NCBI GenBank assembly: GCA_003427395.1
Contig: BFEA01000021.1
Coordinates: forward strand, 4,690,731-4,721,969
Origin: Chara braunii
Lineage: Eukaryota; Streptophyta; Charophyceae; Charales; Characeae
Reading direction: 5' to 3'
Length of the DNA: 31,239 nt
Under the pieces are notes generated by a model. It ran no database searches and had not been told where the DNA came from. It saw nothing but the letters and a program-made list of their open reading frames with translations. Made by a program: the position numbers and the translations under genes. The first letter of the stretch is position 1. The number at the start of each line of letters is the position of its first letter. Shown one piece after another: positions 9,179 through 18,744 of the stretch.

Positions 9179-10133
9179 CTGAAAACAGAGGGCAAAAGCA
9201 GGACCGGCTTCCTAGAATAGACCGGGCCTAGGTCAAAAGACAAAGACGGTCAACAGAAAAAAGATGATGACGACCAACCGAGGGGAAGGCGAAAATGGCT
9301 AATCAAGAGAAGGGCCGGCAGCAAGAGGGCAATGATAAAGGAAAGGGAAAGAAAAGATGAAAACTCAAGGAGAAGGGGAAGAGTAAGGATAAAGGAAAAA
9401 AGTAGAAGAAGAAAGGAGGAGAAAGGAAAAATAAGGGTTCAAAGCCGGAGAAACAAGCGATAGACCAGGGACAGGAGAGGAACATGGAGGTAGATGAGGT
9501 GGTTATGCCATCAAAAGCGAAATCAAAATAGGAATCAAAGACACCGAATGAGGCCGGACACAACCTCACCCCCACCATCTCCCTCTGCCTTGCCTTCCCC
9601 CCCGGCTCCCCTGCTCTCCCCCCCCAAAGACAAAGATACAGGTATTAAACGAAGAGATGAAAATGTAAAGATTTCAGGACAACATAGAAGAACCAAATGT
9701 TTACACAGAGAATGAAGAGGAGGAGACACTCTTGGATGAGACTTTGGAGACACGCCTAATAAGGAGAAGAAGGGACGCCAACCTATTGAAGCCAGATGAG
9801 GAAGAAGTTGTGGATGCGAGGAAGTGAAGAAAGGGTGCTTGAAGGCAACGAAAGAGAATTGGTGGAAGTGGAGACAGAGGAAAAATAGAAAGGGACAGTG
9901 GAGAAGGAGAAAAAAAATATTATTTTGGAGGAAGTAACCGTAGCAACCTTGGCCTTTGACCATCTGGTAGAAGTGGGAGCAGTTATGCTACAAAAAGAAA
10001 ACCCAGCCCCCCTGGTCGGACCGGAAGCAGAGTCAATCCCTGACTCCGACACCAATAAGGAAGATAAGACAAGCTTGGACATACCAGGCTACCGAGCATT
10101 CCTGAAAAAGGCATCCAAGTATATGAAAACTCG
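9179..10133 (+). pseudogene. LINE A ORF1, basic low-complexity linker
   Basis: Continuation of ORF1 in several broken frames. The plus strand is very purine-rich around 9300-9480 and translates to Lys/Arg/Glu-rich sequence, followed by a Pro/Ser-rich patch near 9560-9630. Such charged linkers commonly follow the zinc knuckle of LINE ORF1 proteins. A cleaner frame (9898-10248) gives acidic-then-basic sequence. The minus-strand ORFs here are shadows of this composition bias. Confidence 0.5.
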
Positions 10134-11159
10134 ATGTTCTCCCCCTCGGAATCTCGATCAGAAAAAAAGATCCAAAAGAACTTTATCTGGAAGGAGTCAG
10201 TACATGATACGTCCAATACCCTTCACAAGACCTCAGATCTCAATCTAGGGGATTCCATTCTTACAGGGGATGTGACAACTTCTGTCTGTGGGGTAAAAAC
10301 GAACCTCTCCCAGAATGAGTTGCGACCGGAGATTAGGGCCGGTGCAGAAAAAGGAAACCACTATGCTTTCGGCCCACAACTATTGTTTAACAAAACACAG
10401 AAATTCGAGTTCACAACTATGTCATTTGAGAAATCAGTGGGCTCACGAGCTAAGAAAGGGAAAATAAATGCACTCCAAAGTGTGGTTCGGCAGGAAGAGA
10501 TTTTGACACACTCCCATGCAGAACCAGCACGTGATGGTTCAATCTCACGGAAAAGACCACAAACTCCCTCTTCGGGTCAGAGATCCCTGTCCCTAGCGGC
10601 ACCTATGAAAACGTTGCCAAGGGAGCGTAAGGAAAAAGTTCCCACAGTTTAATGGCTAGCCTTGCATATCTTAACTATCTCCACTCAGGGAGTGTGTGTG
10701 CTAACAAAATGCTCATCGACAGATGAGGGACTGGAACTACCTACCTTGCGAGGGCAACCCTTTGATTTGCTGGTTTTGGACATAACCAGAAGGATGATTT
10801 TAAACCACATGGGCTCAGTTATCCCTATTCCTGAGCTAAAGCCCCAATGTTACCTATCTACTGCACCTTTCGGGGACAAGGTTCTGCTGCACATCTTCTC
10901 TATGAGATTTCTGTCTATAATTGAATCCTTTGAAAAATGGAGCTACCTTTAGGTCCACTGGAACCCCTGGGAGGATTTTGTGGCATGTAGAGCCGAAGTT
11001 TTAGGAGGCATCAGGCTTGCATCTGACCTTACAGGTAAGGAGATAGCAGAATGGTTAAACCACACAGTCTTACATGAAAGATGTCCTTTGCAAAGCTGGC
11101 TCCGAGACTGCAGGACCAGAAAAACCGTATCCAAACCGAAAACGGCAAAGACCGTGTAA
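10134..11159 (+). pseudogene. LINE A ORF1 C-terminal part with Nudix-like segment
   Basis: One frame runs from 10134 to the TAA at 11157-11159, with internal stops at 10650 and 10950. After a Ser/Lys-rich stretch, a globular-looking region at about 10740-10920 reads LELPTLRGQP, then DITRRMILNHMGSVI, then STAPFGDKVLLHIFSMRF. The order ELP, RG, (A/T)-x-R-x(4-6)-G and a later S-x-P-x-G-D-stretch matches the layout of Nudix hydrolases. The catalytic glutamates of the REUxEExGU box are replaced (M, N, H). Either this is a decayed Nudix domain or the match is coincidental. The frame is the same as that of ORF2, which starts at the very next codon. Confidence 0.4.
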
Positions 11160-11935
11160 ATGGTCTTACCGAATCGTGTTAGGATCGTATCGTGGAACAT
11201 TAGAGGCTTAGGCGACACAACAAAAAGGGATAAGAAGCCGATATTAAAAACATGGCTAGACTCAAATGAGGTGCACATTCTGGGACTCCAAGAAACGAAG
11301 CTAAATTTAGGTAAGATCCTTGACTTTGCTGATTGGTGGGAAGACCCTCAGTTCTAAGCCCCTGCAAATGACACACATGGAGGAACAACTATATTAATTA
11401 ATAAAGATATGGATTGCCAGGTCCTGGACTCATTCTCATACCCAAAAGGATGATGGGTTTGGGTAAAATTGCATTAGGGGACGAAGATTGGGCTTTGATG
11501 TCTATCTACGCCCCTGTGGACTATAATTCAAGAATAGTTTTTTTTAGGCTCTACCTGCCCACTTCCCAAACATGGAAAACTTTATTCTTATGGGAGATTG
11601 GAATGTCATTTTTAACCCAGGACTTGACTCCTTGTCTGCCTCCCATCAAGGAGGACACACAAATGTTAATAACTCTTATAGAATTACAATCTTTAATGGA
11701 TGTTTACAAAACAATGAACCCTGAAAGTAATGGATTTTCATGGTACGGCCCGAGACCTGCAAAATCAACAAACCAGCCAAGGAAAATATTAGATTATTTT
11801 TTGGTAAGAGGAAGCTCTTGGATTGCTGTATTTGGTCTGATTTTATGTATTCCAAGTTGTCAGATCACTATCTGGTGGTTATGGATGTGATCTCATACGA
11901 GGTGATTGAAAAACATAGACCTCTATTTCGCCTGA
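11160..11935 (+). pseudogene. LINE A ORF2, APE-type endonuclease domain
   Basis: ATG at 11160 opens the endonuclease that nicks target DNA for target-primed reverse transcription. Visible motifs in order: VSWNIRGLG (N-terminal metal-site strand), LGLQETK (catalytic Glu), SIYAPVDYNSR, MGDWNV (Asp/Asn site) and SDHYLVVMDV (catalytic His). Motifs lie in three frames (changes near 11445 and 11560-11740), with stops at 11355 and in the 11700s. Every key catalytic residue is still readable; the damage is frameshifts and nonsense codons. Confidence 0.8.
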
Positions 11936-12479
11936 ATGTGAATAATTTGAAAGATCAAGGCATCCTTAATTGGATTGAAGGCCAAATGATGACATGGCCA
12001 ATGGCCAAACCGCTATTTATAGACAGAGAAAAGGAATGGTTTGAGGTGGGTCTAGGCATAGTCAGGGACGGCCTGATGCTATTCTCGCAAATGAAAGCGG
12101 CGAACCGAAAATGGGGAGAGCTAAAACTTATGAAAGAATTGAAAGAAGCAGAGGCTAACATGGAGGGGGTTCCTTTTTCGGACTATTTATGGTCTGAAAA
12201 AAGGAAAAACAGTCGCAACCAGCTAGAATCCATTGAAGTTCATAAACAAACTGAGTGGCATCTGCAGATATGATCATATTACAAAAATCACATTTCGTTC
12301 TTTATTGATTAGGCAAAACCAATCCACTAATCTTATAATTTTCCCACCCTTTCTCATTGAGCGTTCCTAAGACCACAACAATGGAGACAAACAAAATGTG
12401 CAATTATGTCCTTGACTATTTTAAAGACAGTTGCAACAAGACGTCCATATGATTCCTTCGATACAGACTTGACCGAAAG
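11936..12479 (+). pseudogene. LINE A ORF2, EN-RT linker
   Basis: Linker between endonuclease and RT, starting with the typical HRPLFRLNVNNL stretch and continuing as a helical, charged region (ELKLMKELKEAEANM). The frame stops at 12273. The remaining roughly 200 bases hold no clean frame. Confidence 0.55.
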
Positions 12480-13330
12480 ATCTGATTTTTGGAACAGATC
12501 TCAACTGCAAATTACGCGAGGGGCAAGGGAGGACTTGGACCATTCATTCACGAAATTAGAACTAAAAAAGGCAGTAGAATAGATGACCAAAGACAAATGC
12601 CCAGAGCTAGACGGTCTCCCGATCGAACTCTTCCAAACCTGTTCGGGCCTTCGCCGCCTTCTTCAGACAAATGTATAATCAAATTTTAGAGACAGGTACC
12701 CTACCAACAGGGTTTGCCAAATGAGTGATTTCCCTTCTTTATAAAAAAGGCGATAAAACTAAAGTAAAAAACTATCGACCTATTTCAATACTTAACGTGG
12801 TATACAAAATTCTCACAAAAACCCTTGCCCTTTGTTTGACAGATCTGCTTCCAAACTTAGTTGGGTGGGAGCAAGGTGCCTTTGTGAAAGGGCACACTAT
12901 CTTTGAAAATATAATGACAACAGTACAAGCGCTAGAGGTGATTGGGGAAGAAAAACAAGAAGTGGTCATTCTGTTGCTGGACATGGAGAAAACCTACGAT
13001 AAAGTAGGTTGGGCATTTGTGTCCACCACTCTCGCGAGAATGGGCTTTGGGCCCGTTTTTCGAAGAATAGTGAAAACAATGTATTCGCAAGCAACATCGG
13101 TAGTGATTGTTAATGGGAAACTCTCGGATGAGTTCTCTCTTACGCGCTCCTTACGGCAGACTTGCCCCCTAGCTCCGTTGTTCTTTGTCCTCCAACTGGA
13201 GACCCTTCTTGATAACATAAGATATAATCCAAATATTATGGGTCTGCGCTTTTTATCCCAACTTCACTAGAAGGGGGGTGCCATTGTTGATGACCTGACA
13301 GTAGCATGTGAGAACTCATTAGGTTCCATG
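12480..13330 (+). pseudogene. LINE A ORF2, reverse transcriptase domain
   Basis: Reverse transcriptase core. Motif 0-like DKCPELDGLPIELF lies near 12590. Then KNYRPISILNVVYKILTKTL, motif A LLLDMEKTYDKVGW (catalytic Asp kept), motif B SLRQTCPLAPLFFVLQLE (the usual RQGCPLSP core with Gly to Thr) and motif C. Motif C reads AIVDDLTV near 13280: the two aspartates remain but the preceding FA of FADD is IV. An in-frame TAG at 13268-13270 separates motifs B and C. Sequence around 12480-12724 is frameshifted relative to the main 12725-13270 frame. Confidence 0.85.
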
Positions 13331-13915
13331 TTAGCACTTAGGAGAGTGTTAGACTCGGATTCCTATTGTGAACTTTCTGAAGCGTCTATCAACTGGGACG
13401 AATTGGTTTTCCTCTCACCCCCACCCTTAGAGTTGTGTGTTGACTGGGGTCTCTGGCAGATCCCTACAGGTAACTCCAAGCGTTTTTTGGGCGTTCGTGT
13501 CTTTGTCAAGCTGTGCAGAATCACAAGACGCCCTGGTAGTCAACCGAGTCACTGCAAGAGTGACCAATTGGCTTCGAACTCATAAGCTCTCGCTGTTTGG
13601 CAGAGCATTAACTTTGTCTTCAACAACCTTTTCACTTATGTGGTTCCCTCTGACCATCCACTACTTGGGAGATGCAACATATGTTAAGATCAAGCGAGTA
13701 GCGGCAAGATATCTGTAGAAACCAAAAGCTTCGGAACGTCAAGGCTTCATGTCCAAAGTTTTATGGGAAGTTGTTGCACATACCAGATCAGATAGAGCAT
13801 TGGGGATATTGGACCCCCGTCAACAGAACCTGGCTTTATTGTGTAAATGGATTGTGTAGACCTTGTTTGACAAAAAAAGACAAGTTATGGATTAAATTTG
13901 CGGAATACCTTACAG
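13331..13915 (+). pseudogene. LINE A ORF2, RT thumb and connection, truncated
   Basis: Recognisable RT-proximal segments in two frames: SINWDELVF and FLGVRV, then LSLFGRALTL, YLGDATYVKIKR, VLWEVV and RALGILDPRQQNLALLCKWI, which match the thumb and connection region of L1-type ORF2. Similarity then ends, and the zf-RVT zinc finger expected some 400-600 codons later is absent. The element was 3'-truncated or was interrupted by other DNA near 13.9 kb. Confidence 0.7.
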
Positions 13916-15247
13916 GAAAGAATTGAGAATTGTCGGACTATTAAGACATGCTCAAATTTCTGATTTAAATCTTATCGAGATAATAATTTGGATTAACATT
14001 TTGATTCGTGTTTGGAATTTTTCGTAGAATATTGTATTCGATGCTATTTGCCTTGATTAGATTTCGTGTTTTCATTCTGATATGAAGTTCGGTGTAATTT
14101 GCAAGTAATTTTTCTGAATCTTCTCTATAAAAGTACGACTTAATAATATTCTCAATTTGATGTTCGTAAATCTGAAGTCTTATCCGGTCTCAGAAGTGAA
14201 TAAACCAATTTGGTTACCAATTAACAAAACCCTAATCGATTGGTCTAGTTTTCTTTCGACCCTAAGCCTTTAAGGGTGATTTACTAAACTTGTAAAGCAT
14301 AATTTGTTCCAATCTTAAATAGTGATAACTCAAGTGAAGCTCGGCAAGGCATGTCATGAATTTGGGGTTCATAGTTGTCGAATGGAATATCTCCTTTAGG
14401 GTTGGCGTCCCTCCCTACGAGGGTTACACAAGGTGGGTAGTGTGATCTTTGAGAGGATAGGGGCGATATTAAAGGTTTGTCCATTTCTGGGCCACACTGA
14501 TTTTTGGTTGGATTAGCTATGGCGGTAGGGAAGAGAGGGCAAAGGGTGCTGATGTCAGCAAGGTGAGTGGAGAGGATGGGGCAGGAGGGAAGGGGGATCT
14601 TCGGCTCTGTGGGGACATACTTTAGGGGGTACTATATGTGACTAAGGGAGCAGGAGTGTATTTTGGGGCCTGTTTTGAATTGGGGCGGGGAGGTGAGGGG
14701 GCACTTTCCCGCGGAGGCAGTGAACAGACATGGGGCTGTCTTTTTGGGGAGAGGAGTATTTCCTTTGATTCTTGTGACCCCTTTATATGTAACTGAGATC
14801 TCAATAGCCATCGGAATTGCCATGGGGAGAGAGATTTGTTCTTCCCTCTCTTTCCCTCTTCCCATGGGAATAGTGAGCACTAAAATATTCATCGGTTTTT
14901 GCATTTTTTTCCTGTTTTTCCTAATCGAAAACTCTTCGGAATCCAAGGTTTGGTGCTGGTTGCAGGGGGATCTGGTGGTTGTGATGGTGGGAGAGGACGC
15001 GCTCTGCGACGAAGGGGCTAACCTGTAGAGTTGAAATAGGGTATAGCGGCGGTGAATATGGTGGCTCCATTGCGGTAAGACTTACCGGAGTAGGGTTGAG
15101 AAGGTTTTTTTTATGGGATGTCTGCAACCAATGCCTGAAGGATGGATGATCGGATCTACAACTATGGCGCGGATCGGTGGCTTGACTGGTATCTGCCGTT
15201 GTCCTGAGCCCCGATGGTTTACGAATAGACGAGGCCAAAACGACGCT
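13916..15247. other. Non-coding stretch, AT-rich then GC-rich
   Basis: The first ~560 bp are AT-rich with no gene. A TATA-like CTATAAAAG is present at 14124-14132, but without any downstream gene I do not call a promoter. From about 14480 the composition shifts abruptly to GC-rich, G-rich on the plus strand, which suggests a junction between two unrelated repeats. ORFs here overlap on both strands and show no recognisable domain. Confidence 0.45.
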
Positions 15248-15927
15248 GGTCGGTGTCGGGGCTTGGTTGCGCTGCCCCGTAACTCGAGCCGTACGAGAGC
15301 ATGAGACCTGGTAGAGTGATCAGGGGAGTTGCCAAGGGTGGAAGGCACTCTAGTGTCTTTTGGTGAGCTGGTGCCTAGTCGACAATGGCCGGAGTCGGGG
15401 CGGGTCACGTTGCCCTGTGACCTAGCAGGTGAGGGGGTTTCTGGGGTGGGTCGTGCCACTCTGTAACCTAGCAGTTGGGGGCGTGAGGCTTGGTAGAGAT
15501 TGGGCATCGGGGTATAGGGGTGAGGCAGGTAGGGTTGGGCCGCTAAAAGACACCAAGGCAGATGGTTTTTCTGGTCTAAAGCCAAGGTTCGAAAATAAGG
15601 TGTTTTAAAAAAGAGAATGTTTTAGGACTTTAGGGAACGTTTTAGGACTCTAGGGACTCCTAGCAACCCATCTTAGGCGGTTTCGATGTTGTTATACTCA
15701 TTGATCTGCGGTTGTTCGATGCCAGAACGACGTTGGCCGATGCTGGGGTGTTGCCCTGTAACCTGATGATGCAGGAGCATGAGGCCAGGTAGAGAGATCT
15801 GGGGATGCTTTGGGGAGGGCATCCCAAGGGACAACCAAGGGTTGCTGTTGGGACGACACTCGTCAGAGCTGGGCCGAGTCGTGTTGCCCTGTAACCCAGT
15901 AGGGTGGGGGCGTGAGGCCTGGAAGAG
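15248..15927 (+). repeat. Five-copy GC-rich dispersed repeat cluster
   Basis: A unit built around TTGCCCTGTAACC, then GGGGGCGTGAGGCCTGGTAGAG-like sequence, occurs at about 15248-15316, 15383-15440, 15441-15499, 15730-15795 and 15853-15927. Copies differ by substitutions and small indels (for example CTGCCCCGTAACTC and CCACTCTGTAACC). Spacing is irregular: copies 2 and 3 are adjacent, while a 230-bp gap follows copy 3. That gap contains a small duplicated GTTTTAGGACT motif (about 15620-15655). No coding function seen. Confidence 0.7.
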
Positions 15928-16380
15928 CTCGGTAGGGAGTAAGACTGTGTTGGAAAGTCTTAGAAGGGCTTGTTAGGGATCCTGAGAATTGTGAGCATTC
16001 TTAGGACCTCTGTGGAAGCTTATTGCATGAGTAGTTCCTCCCCATGTTCTCTAAATCACATAGTGTTCTCAAACTGTTCTCAGCCGAAGCCAGGTAATGG
16101 CCCCGGTATCTCAAATGTTCCCAAATGTCCTCAAATAATCTCTATAATTCGATATGGGACGCTAGGCCCGGTTCCAAGCGATAAGAGGTTAACCGGCCCC
16201 CCATTTTTCACCTCAATTTATAAGAAAATCATAAGGTCATTTTAAGCAAACTTCATACCGATGTATAGAGTGCACTTCTTACTAATATATTATAAAAACA
16301 AAACAAAAAAAGTGGGGGTCCCTGTTAACCGCTTATGTTCCCAGCACGTGCTGCTCCCCACGAATATATTGGAACACTTG
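15928..16380. other. Non-coding stretch
   Basis: No gene recognised. The only open frames are short and lack known motifs. The sequence leads into the homopolymer block at 16381. Confidence 0.4.
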
Positions 16381-16423
16381 TTTTTTTTTTTTTTTTTGTC
16401 TTTTTTTTTTACAAAAAAAAAAA
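16381..16423. repeat. T-run/A-run palindrome
   Basis: A T17 run, GTC, a T10 run, AC and an A11 run follow one another, so the last two can fold into an A-T hairpin. Facing poly-T and poly-A tracts are what two oppositely oriented retroposon tails would leave, but no retroposon body is recognisable on either side. Confidence 0.7.
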
Positions 16424-16535
16424 TTGAAAACAAATGGGGCCATATCAGCCTTAGAAGTAGCGATAGGTAGGTAGTGAAGGTGAATTGAAAGAATTTGAAA
16501 GATGATGAAAGATTTGAGAGAAGAATGTAGCGTAG

Positions 16536-16564
16536 TTTTTTTTTTGGGGGGGGGGGGGGGGGGG
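16536..16564. repeat. T10-G19 homopolymer junction
   Basis: Ten T followed by nineteen G. A G19 run is unusual in genomic DNA, could form a G-quadruplex, and is also a place where sequencing length errors are likely. Confidence 0.85.
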
Positions 16565-16806
16565 AACTCATTCCCGACTCCAAGTCCCACTAGCAACGTT
16601 GATTTTCCTCAACATCTGAATCTGTTTTTTTGGCAATGTGCGGTTGAGGGAACTCAACGTGATTTCTGCAGTCCTCCACAAACACGTCCAGATTCAGGCG
16701 TTGAAGAAACTCATTGCTGCTACTGGGACTTAGCCCCCGCTGGTTATCTGACCACCACAAGACCAAAGGTCTGTTGTTTTATATCTTCTGTTGTAGCCTC
16801 TATAGG

Positions 16807-16827
16807 TTTTTTTTTTTTTTTTTTTTT
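16807..16827. repeat. T21 run
   Basis: Twenty-one consecutive T, comparable with the T20 at 39-58. It could be the poly-A tail of a minus-strand retroposon, but I see no body to its left. Confidence 0.8.
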
Positions 16828-17262
16828 GGGTGCCCACAGGATCCACCGCGTTCCTAACTCAACGTTCTTCTTTATTAGCGTAACCCCGTCTTCTCCATCT
16901 ACGGGGGGCACTGTTGACCCTTACCTCGGGTATACCGGACAGCATTGCAAGCACCAGCGCTAGGCCAGGACAACCCCTCACAACCCTAGTTAAAGCACTA
17001 TCGGACGAGCCTTGTCGTGCGGGGCACTTCGGTCGCCAAGCATGATCGTCCTATGCACTTTCCTTATGGGCACCAGCCCTGGTTGGTCAGACAACGAACA
17101 TGCCCCAGATCTACCCCAGGCAGTGTCTACTGGTCCTATCCTGACCAAGGTCTTACCTAAGGCAGCCCCCGGCCCAATCCGAGCGACATAGTCCTAGCAC
17201 AACCTATTGTTGCCTTGTATTAGAGGTTTGTCTTGTCGTCATGGATAGTTAGTTATGCAGTT
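16828..17262. other. Non-coding stretch before the satellite
   Basis: GC-balanced sequence without a recognisable gene or RNA. It leads directly into the satellite array at 17263. Confidence 0.4.
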
Positions 17263-18040
17263 CATATTGAGGGGGCAAGGTTATCGGTCCGTAACCGTTG
17301 CACCAGTTTGCCACAGGGCCGATTCCTGCCAGGGAAAACCTCCGGCCCATTCCCCCTTGCACCCCAATTGCCTATCCGTTATAGATTGTGTTTTAGCTTG
17401 GGGCCATTTTTCACCCCTGGTAGTGTCATATTGAGGGGGCAGGGTTATCGGTCAGTAACCGTCGCACCAGTTCGCCGCAGGGCCGATTCCTGCCAGAGAA
17501 AACCTCCGGCTCATCCCCTCCTGCACCCCCCTCCCACCCCCACCCCCCAATCGGTTATCAGCTATGAGTTATGTGTTATGTGTTTTGTCATATTGAGGGG
17601 GCAAGGTTATTGGTCCATAACCGTCGCACCAGTTCGCCATAGGGACAATTCCTGCCAGAGAAAACCTCCGGCCCATCCCCCCTCGCACCCCAGTTGCCTA
17701 TCAGTTATAGATTGTGTTTTAGCGTGGGTCCATTTTCCACCCATGGTAGTGTCATATCGAGGGGGCAGGGTCACGGTTATCGGTCCGTAACCGTCGTACC
17801 AGTTCGCCACGGGGCCGATTCCTGCCAAAGAAAACCTCTAGCCCATCCCCTCCTGCACCTCCCCCCAGTCGGTTATCAGCTATGAGTTATGTGTTATGTG
17901 TTTGTCATATCGAGGGGGCAGGGTTATCGGTCCGTAACCGTCGCACCAGTTCGCCACAAGGCCGATTCCTGCCAGGGAAAGCCTCCAGCCCATCTCCCCC
18001 TGCACACCCCCCTAGTCTGTTATCAGCTATGAGTTATGTG
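17263..18040 (+). repeat. Five-unit satellite with a 326-bp dimer
   Basis: Units begin with CATATTGAGGGGGCA or CATATCGAGGGGGCA at 17263, 17427, 17589, 17753 and 17905. Unit lengths are 164, 162, 164 and 152 bp. The first two thirds of each unit is shared. The tails alternate: units 1 and 3 end with TTATAGATTGTGTTTTAG, then CCATTTTYCACCC and TAGTGT; units 2, 4 and 5 end with TTATCAGCTATGAGTTATGTG. The order is A-B-A-B-B, with the 1-to-3 and 2-to-4 distances both exactly 326 bp. Each unit contains GGTTA-N8-TAACC, a conserved short hairpin. Unit 4 carries a 6-bp insertion beside it. The ORF at 17233-17790 is only the repeat read in a frame without stops. Confidence 0.85.
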
Positions 18041-18067
18041 TATTGGAGTTGAACCTGGGACCACCAG

Positions 18068-18666
18068 GTTACAATATCATCTCAATGTACGTTGGACATG
18101 GGGAGGGGATTTGCCAGCGATCCAGATGTCTGTTGGGGGCTGCGTTGAAATCCCCTGCCATTACCACTGGATTCCTATCGGGAGACGATTCTTTAAGGAT
18201 TCAAATAACCTTCTTCTTTCCGCTACCTCATTTGGGCCATAAACACACAAGATAGTTATCATATCTATTTCCAGCATTGCTAATATAAATACTCATCTCC
18301 CCTCCTCCTTATCTGCTTCCCAGTATAGGGGTTCAATCCTTGAGTTTGGCGGGATCCAGATAGCTACCCCTGCACTAACTGGTCGTGGGGAGTGTGCTCT
18401 AAAGGCCGATGATGCCATATCTGTTTGTGTGTATGGTGATGATCTGCGTTATCCATCAAGTGTGTCTCTTGCATGCAGATAGCATCAGGCCAGTCTCTGT
18501 CTTCCACTCCTTTGAATTGTTCATAGATAGCTTGTCTTTTTTGTGGCTTGGCAGAAGCTAGGCCGTTCACATGAAGCGACCGAAGGTCTAAATCTGCTGC
18601 TCTTTTTAGAAACTTTCATTCCTTGTTTCTATTATAAAGCACGTCCAGTGTATTCAATCCTTCCAT
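18068..18666 (-). pseudogene. LINE fragment D2: ORF2 start and endonuclease
   Basis: Minus-strand N-terminal endonuclease of a LINE related to LINE C. The start ATG at 18666 aligns with the LINE C ORF2 start, and the following codons match residue by residue (LDVLYNRNKE against IDELYNKDKE). Motifs: LRSLHVNGLA, DAICMQETHLMD (catalytic Glu), AIWIPPNSRIE and MAGDFNAAPNRHLDRW (Asp/Asn site, better preserved here than in LINE C). Similarity ends near 18068. Two conserved tryptophans are TGA stops (after NKE and after EEGR), and small frameshifts occur. The rest of ORF2 is absent. It cannot encode an active enzyme. Confidence 0.8.
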
Positions 18667-18744
18667 CTATGCTTATTTTGCTATCTGTTAACTATACTGT
18701 TTTTTATTGATGCCGAGAGTATTTACTAAGTCTGAGAAGTTCTG

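Larger units (their letters stand above)
8657..13915 (+). mobile_element. LINE A: decayed non-LTR retrotransposon
   Basis: A plus-strand L1-like element with gag-like ORF1, APE-type endonuclease and reverse transcriptase in the canonical order. Frameshifts and stop codons occur throughout, so it cannot be active. Recognisable ORF2 sequence ends around 13.87-13.92 kb, before the C-terminal zinc-finger region present in LINEs B and C, so the 3' part is lost. Its endonuclease opens with VSWNIRGLG, a style common in plant L1 elements and different from the NVNG style of LINEs B, C and D. Two lineages are therefore present in this window. The boundaries are estimates from the limits of protein similarity. 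Confidence 0.85.

Noticed and set aside
14124-14132. CTATAAAAG as a promoter TATA box
   Set aside because: AT-rich background and no gene or transcript start downstream to support it.
16290-16596. Minus-strand ORFs with poly-Lys and poly-Pro
   Set aside because: Produced by the T and G homopolymer runs.
17233-17790. 185-codon ORF over the satellite
   Set aside because: It is the repeat unit read in a stop-free frame; the sequence repeats with the satellite period.
18040-18070. Possible tRNA at the D2/satellite junction (B-box-like GGTTCAACTCC, minus strand)
   Set aside because: No A box at a suitable distance and no T-stem pairing beyond two bases.
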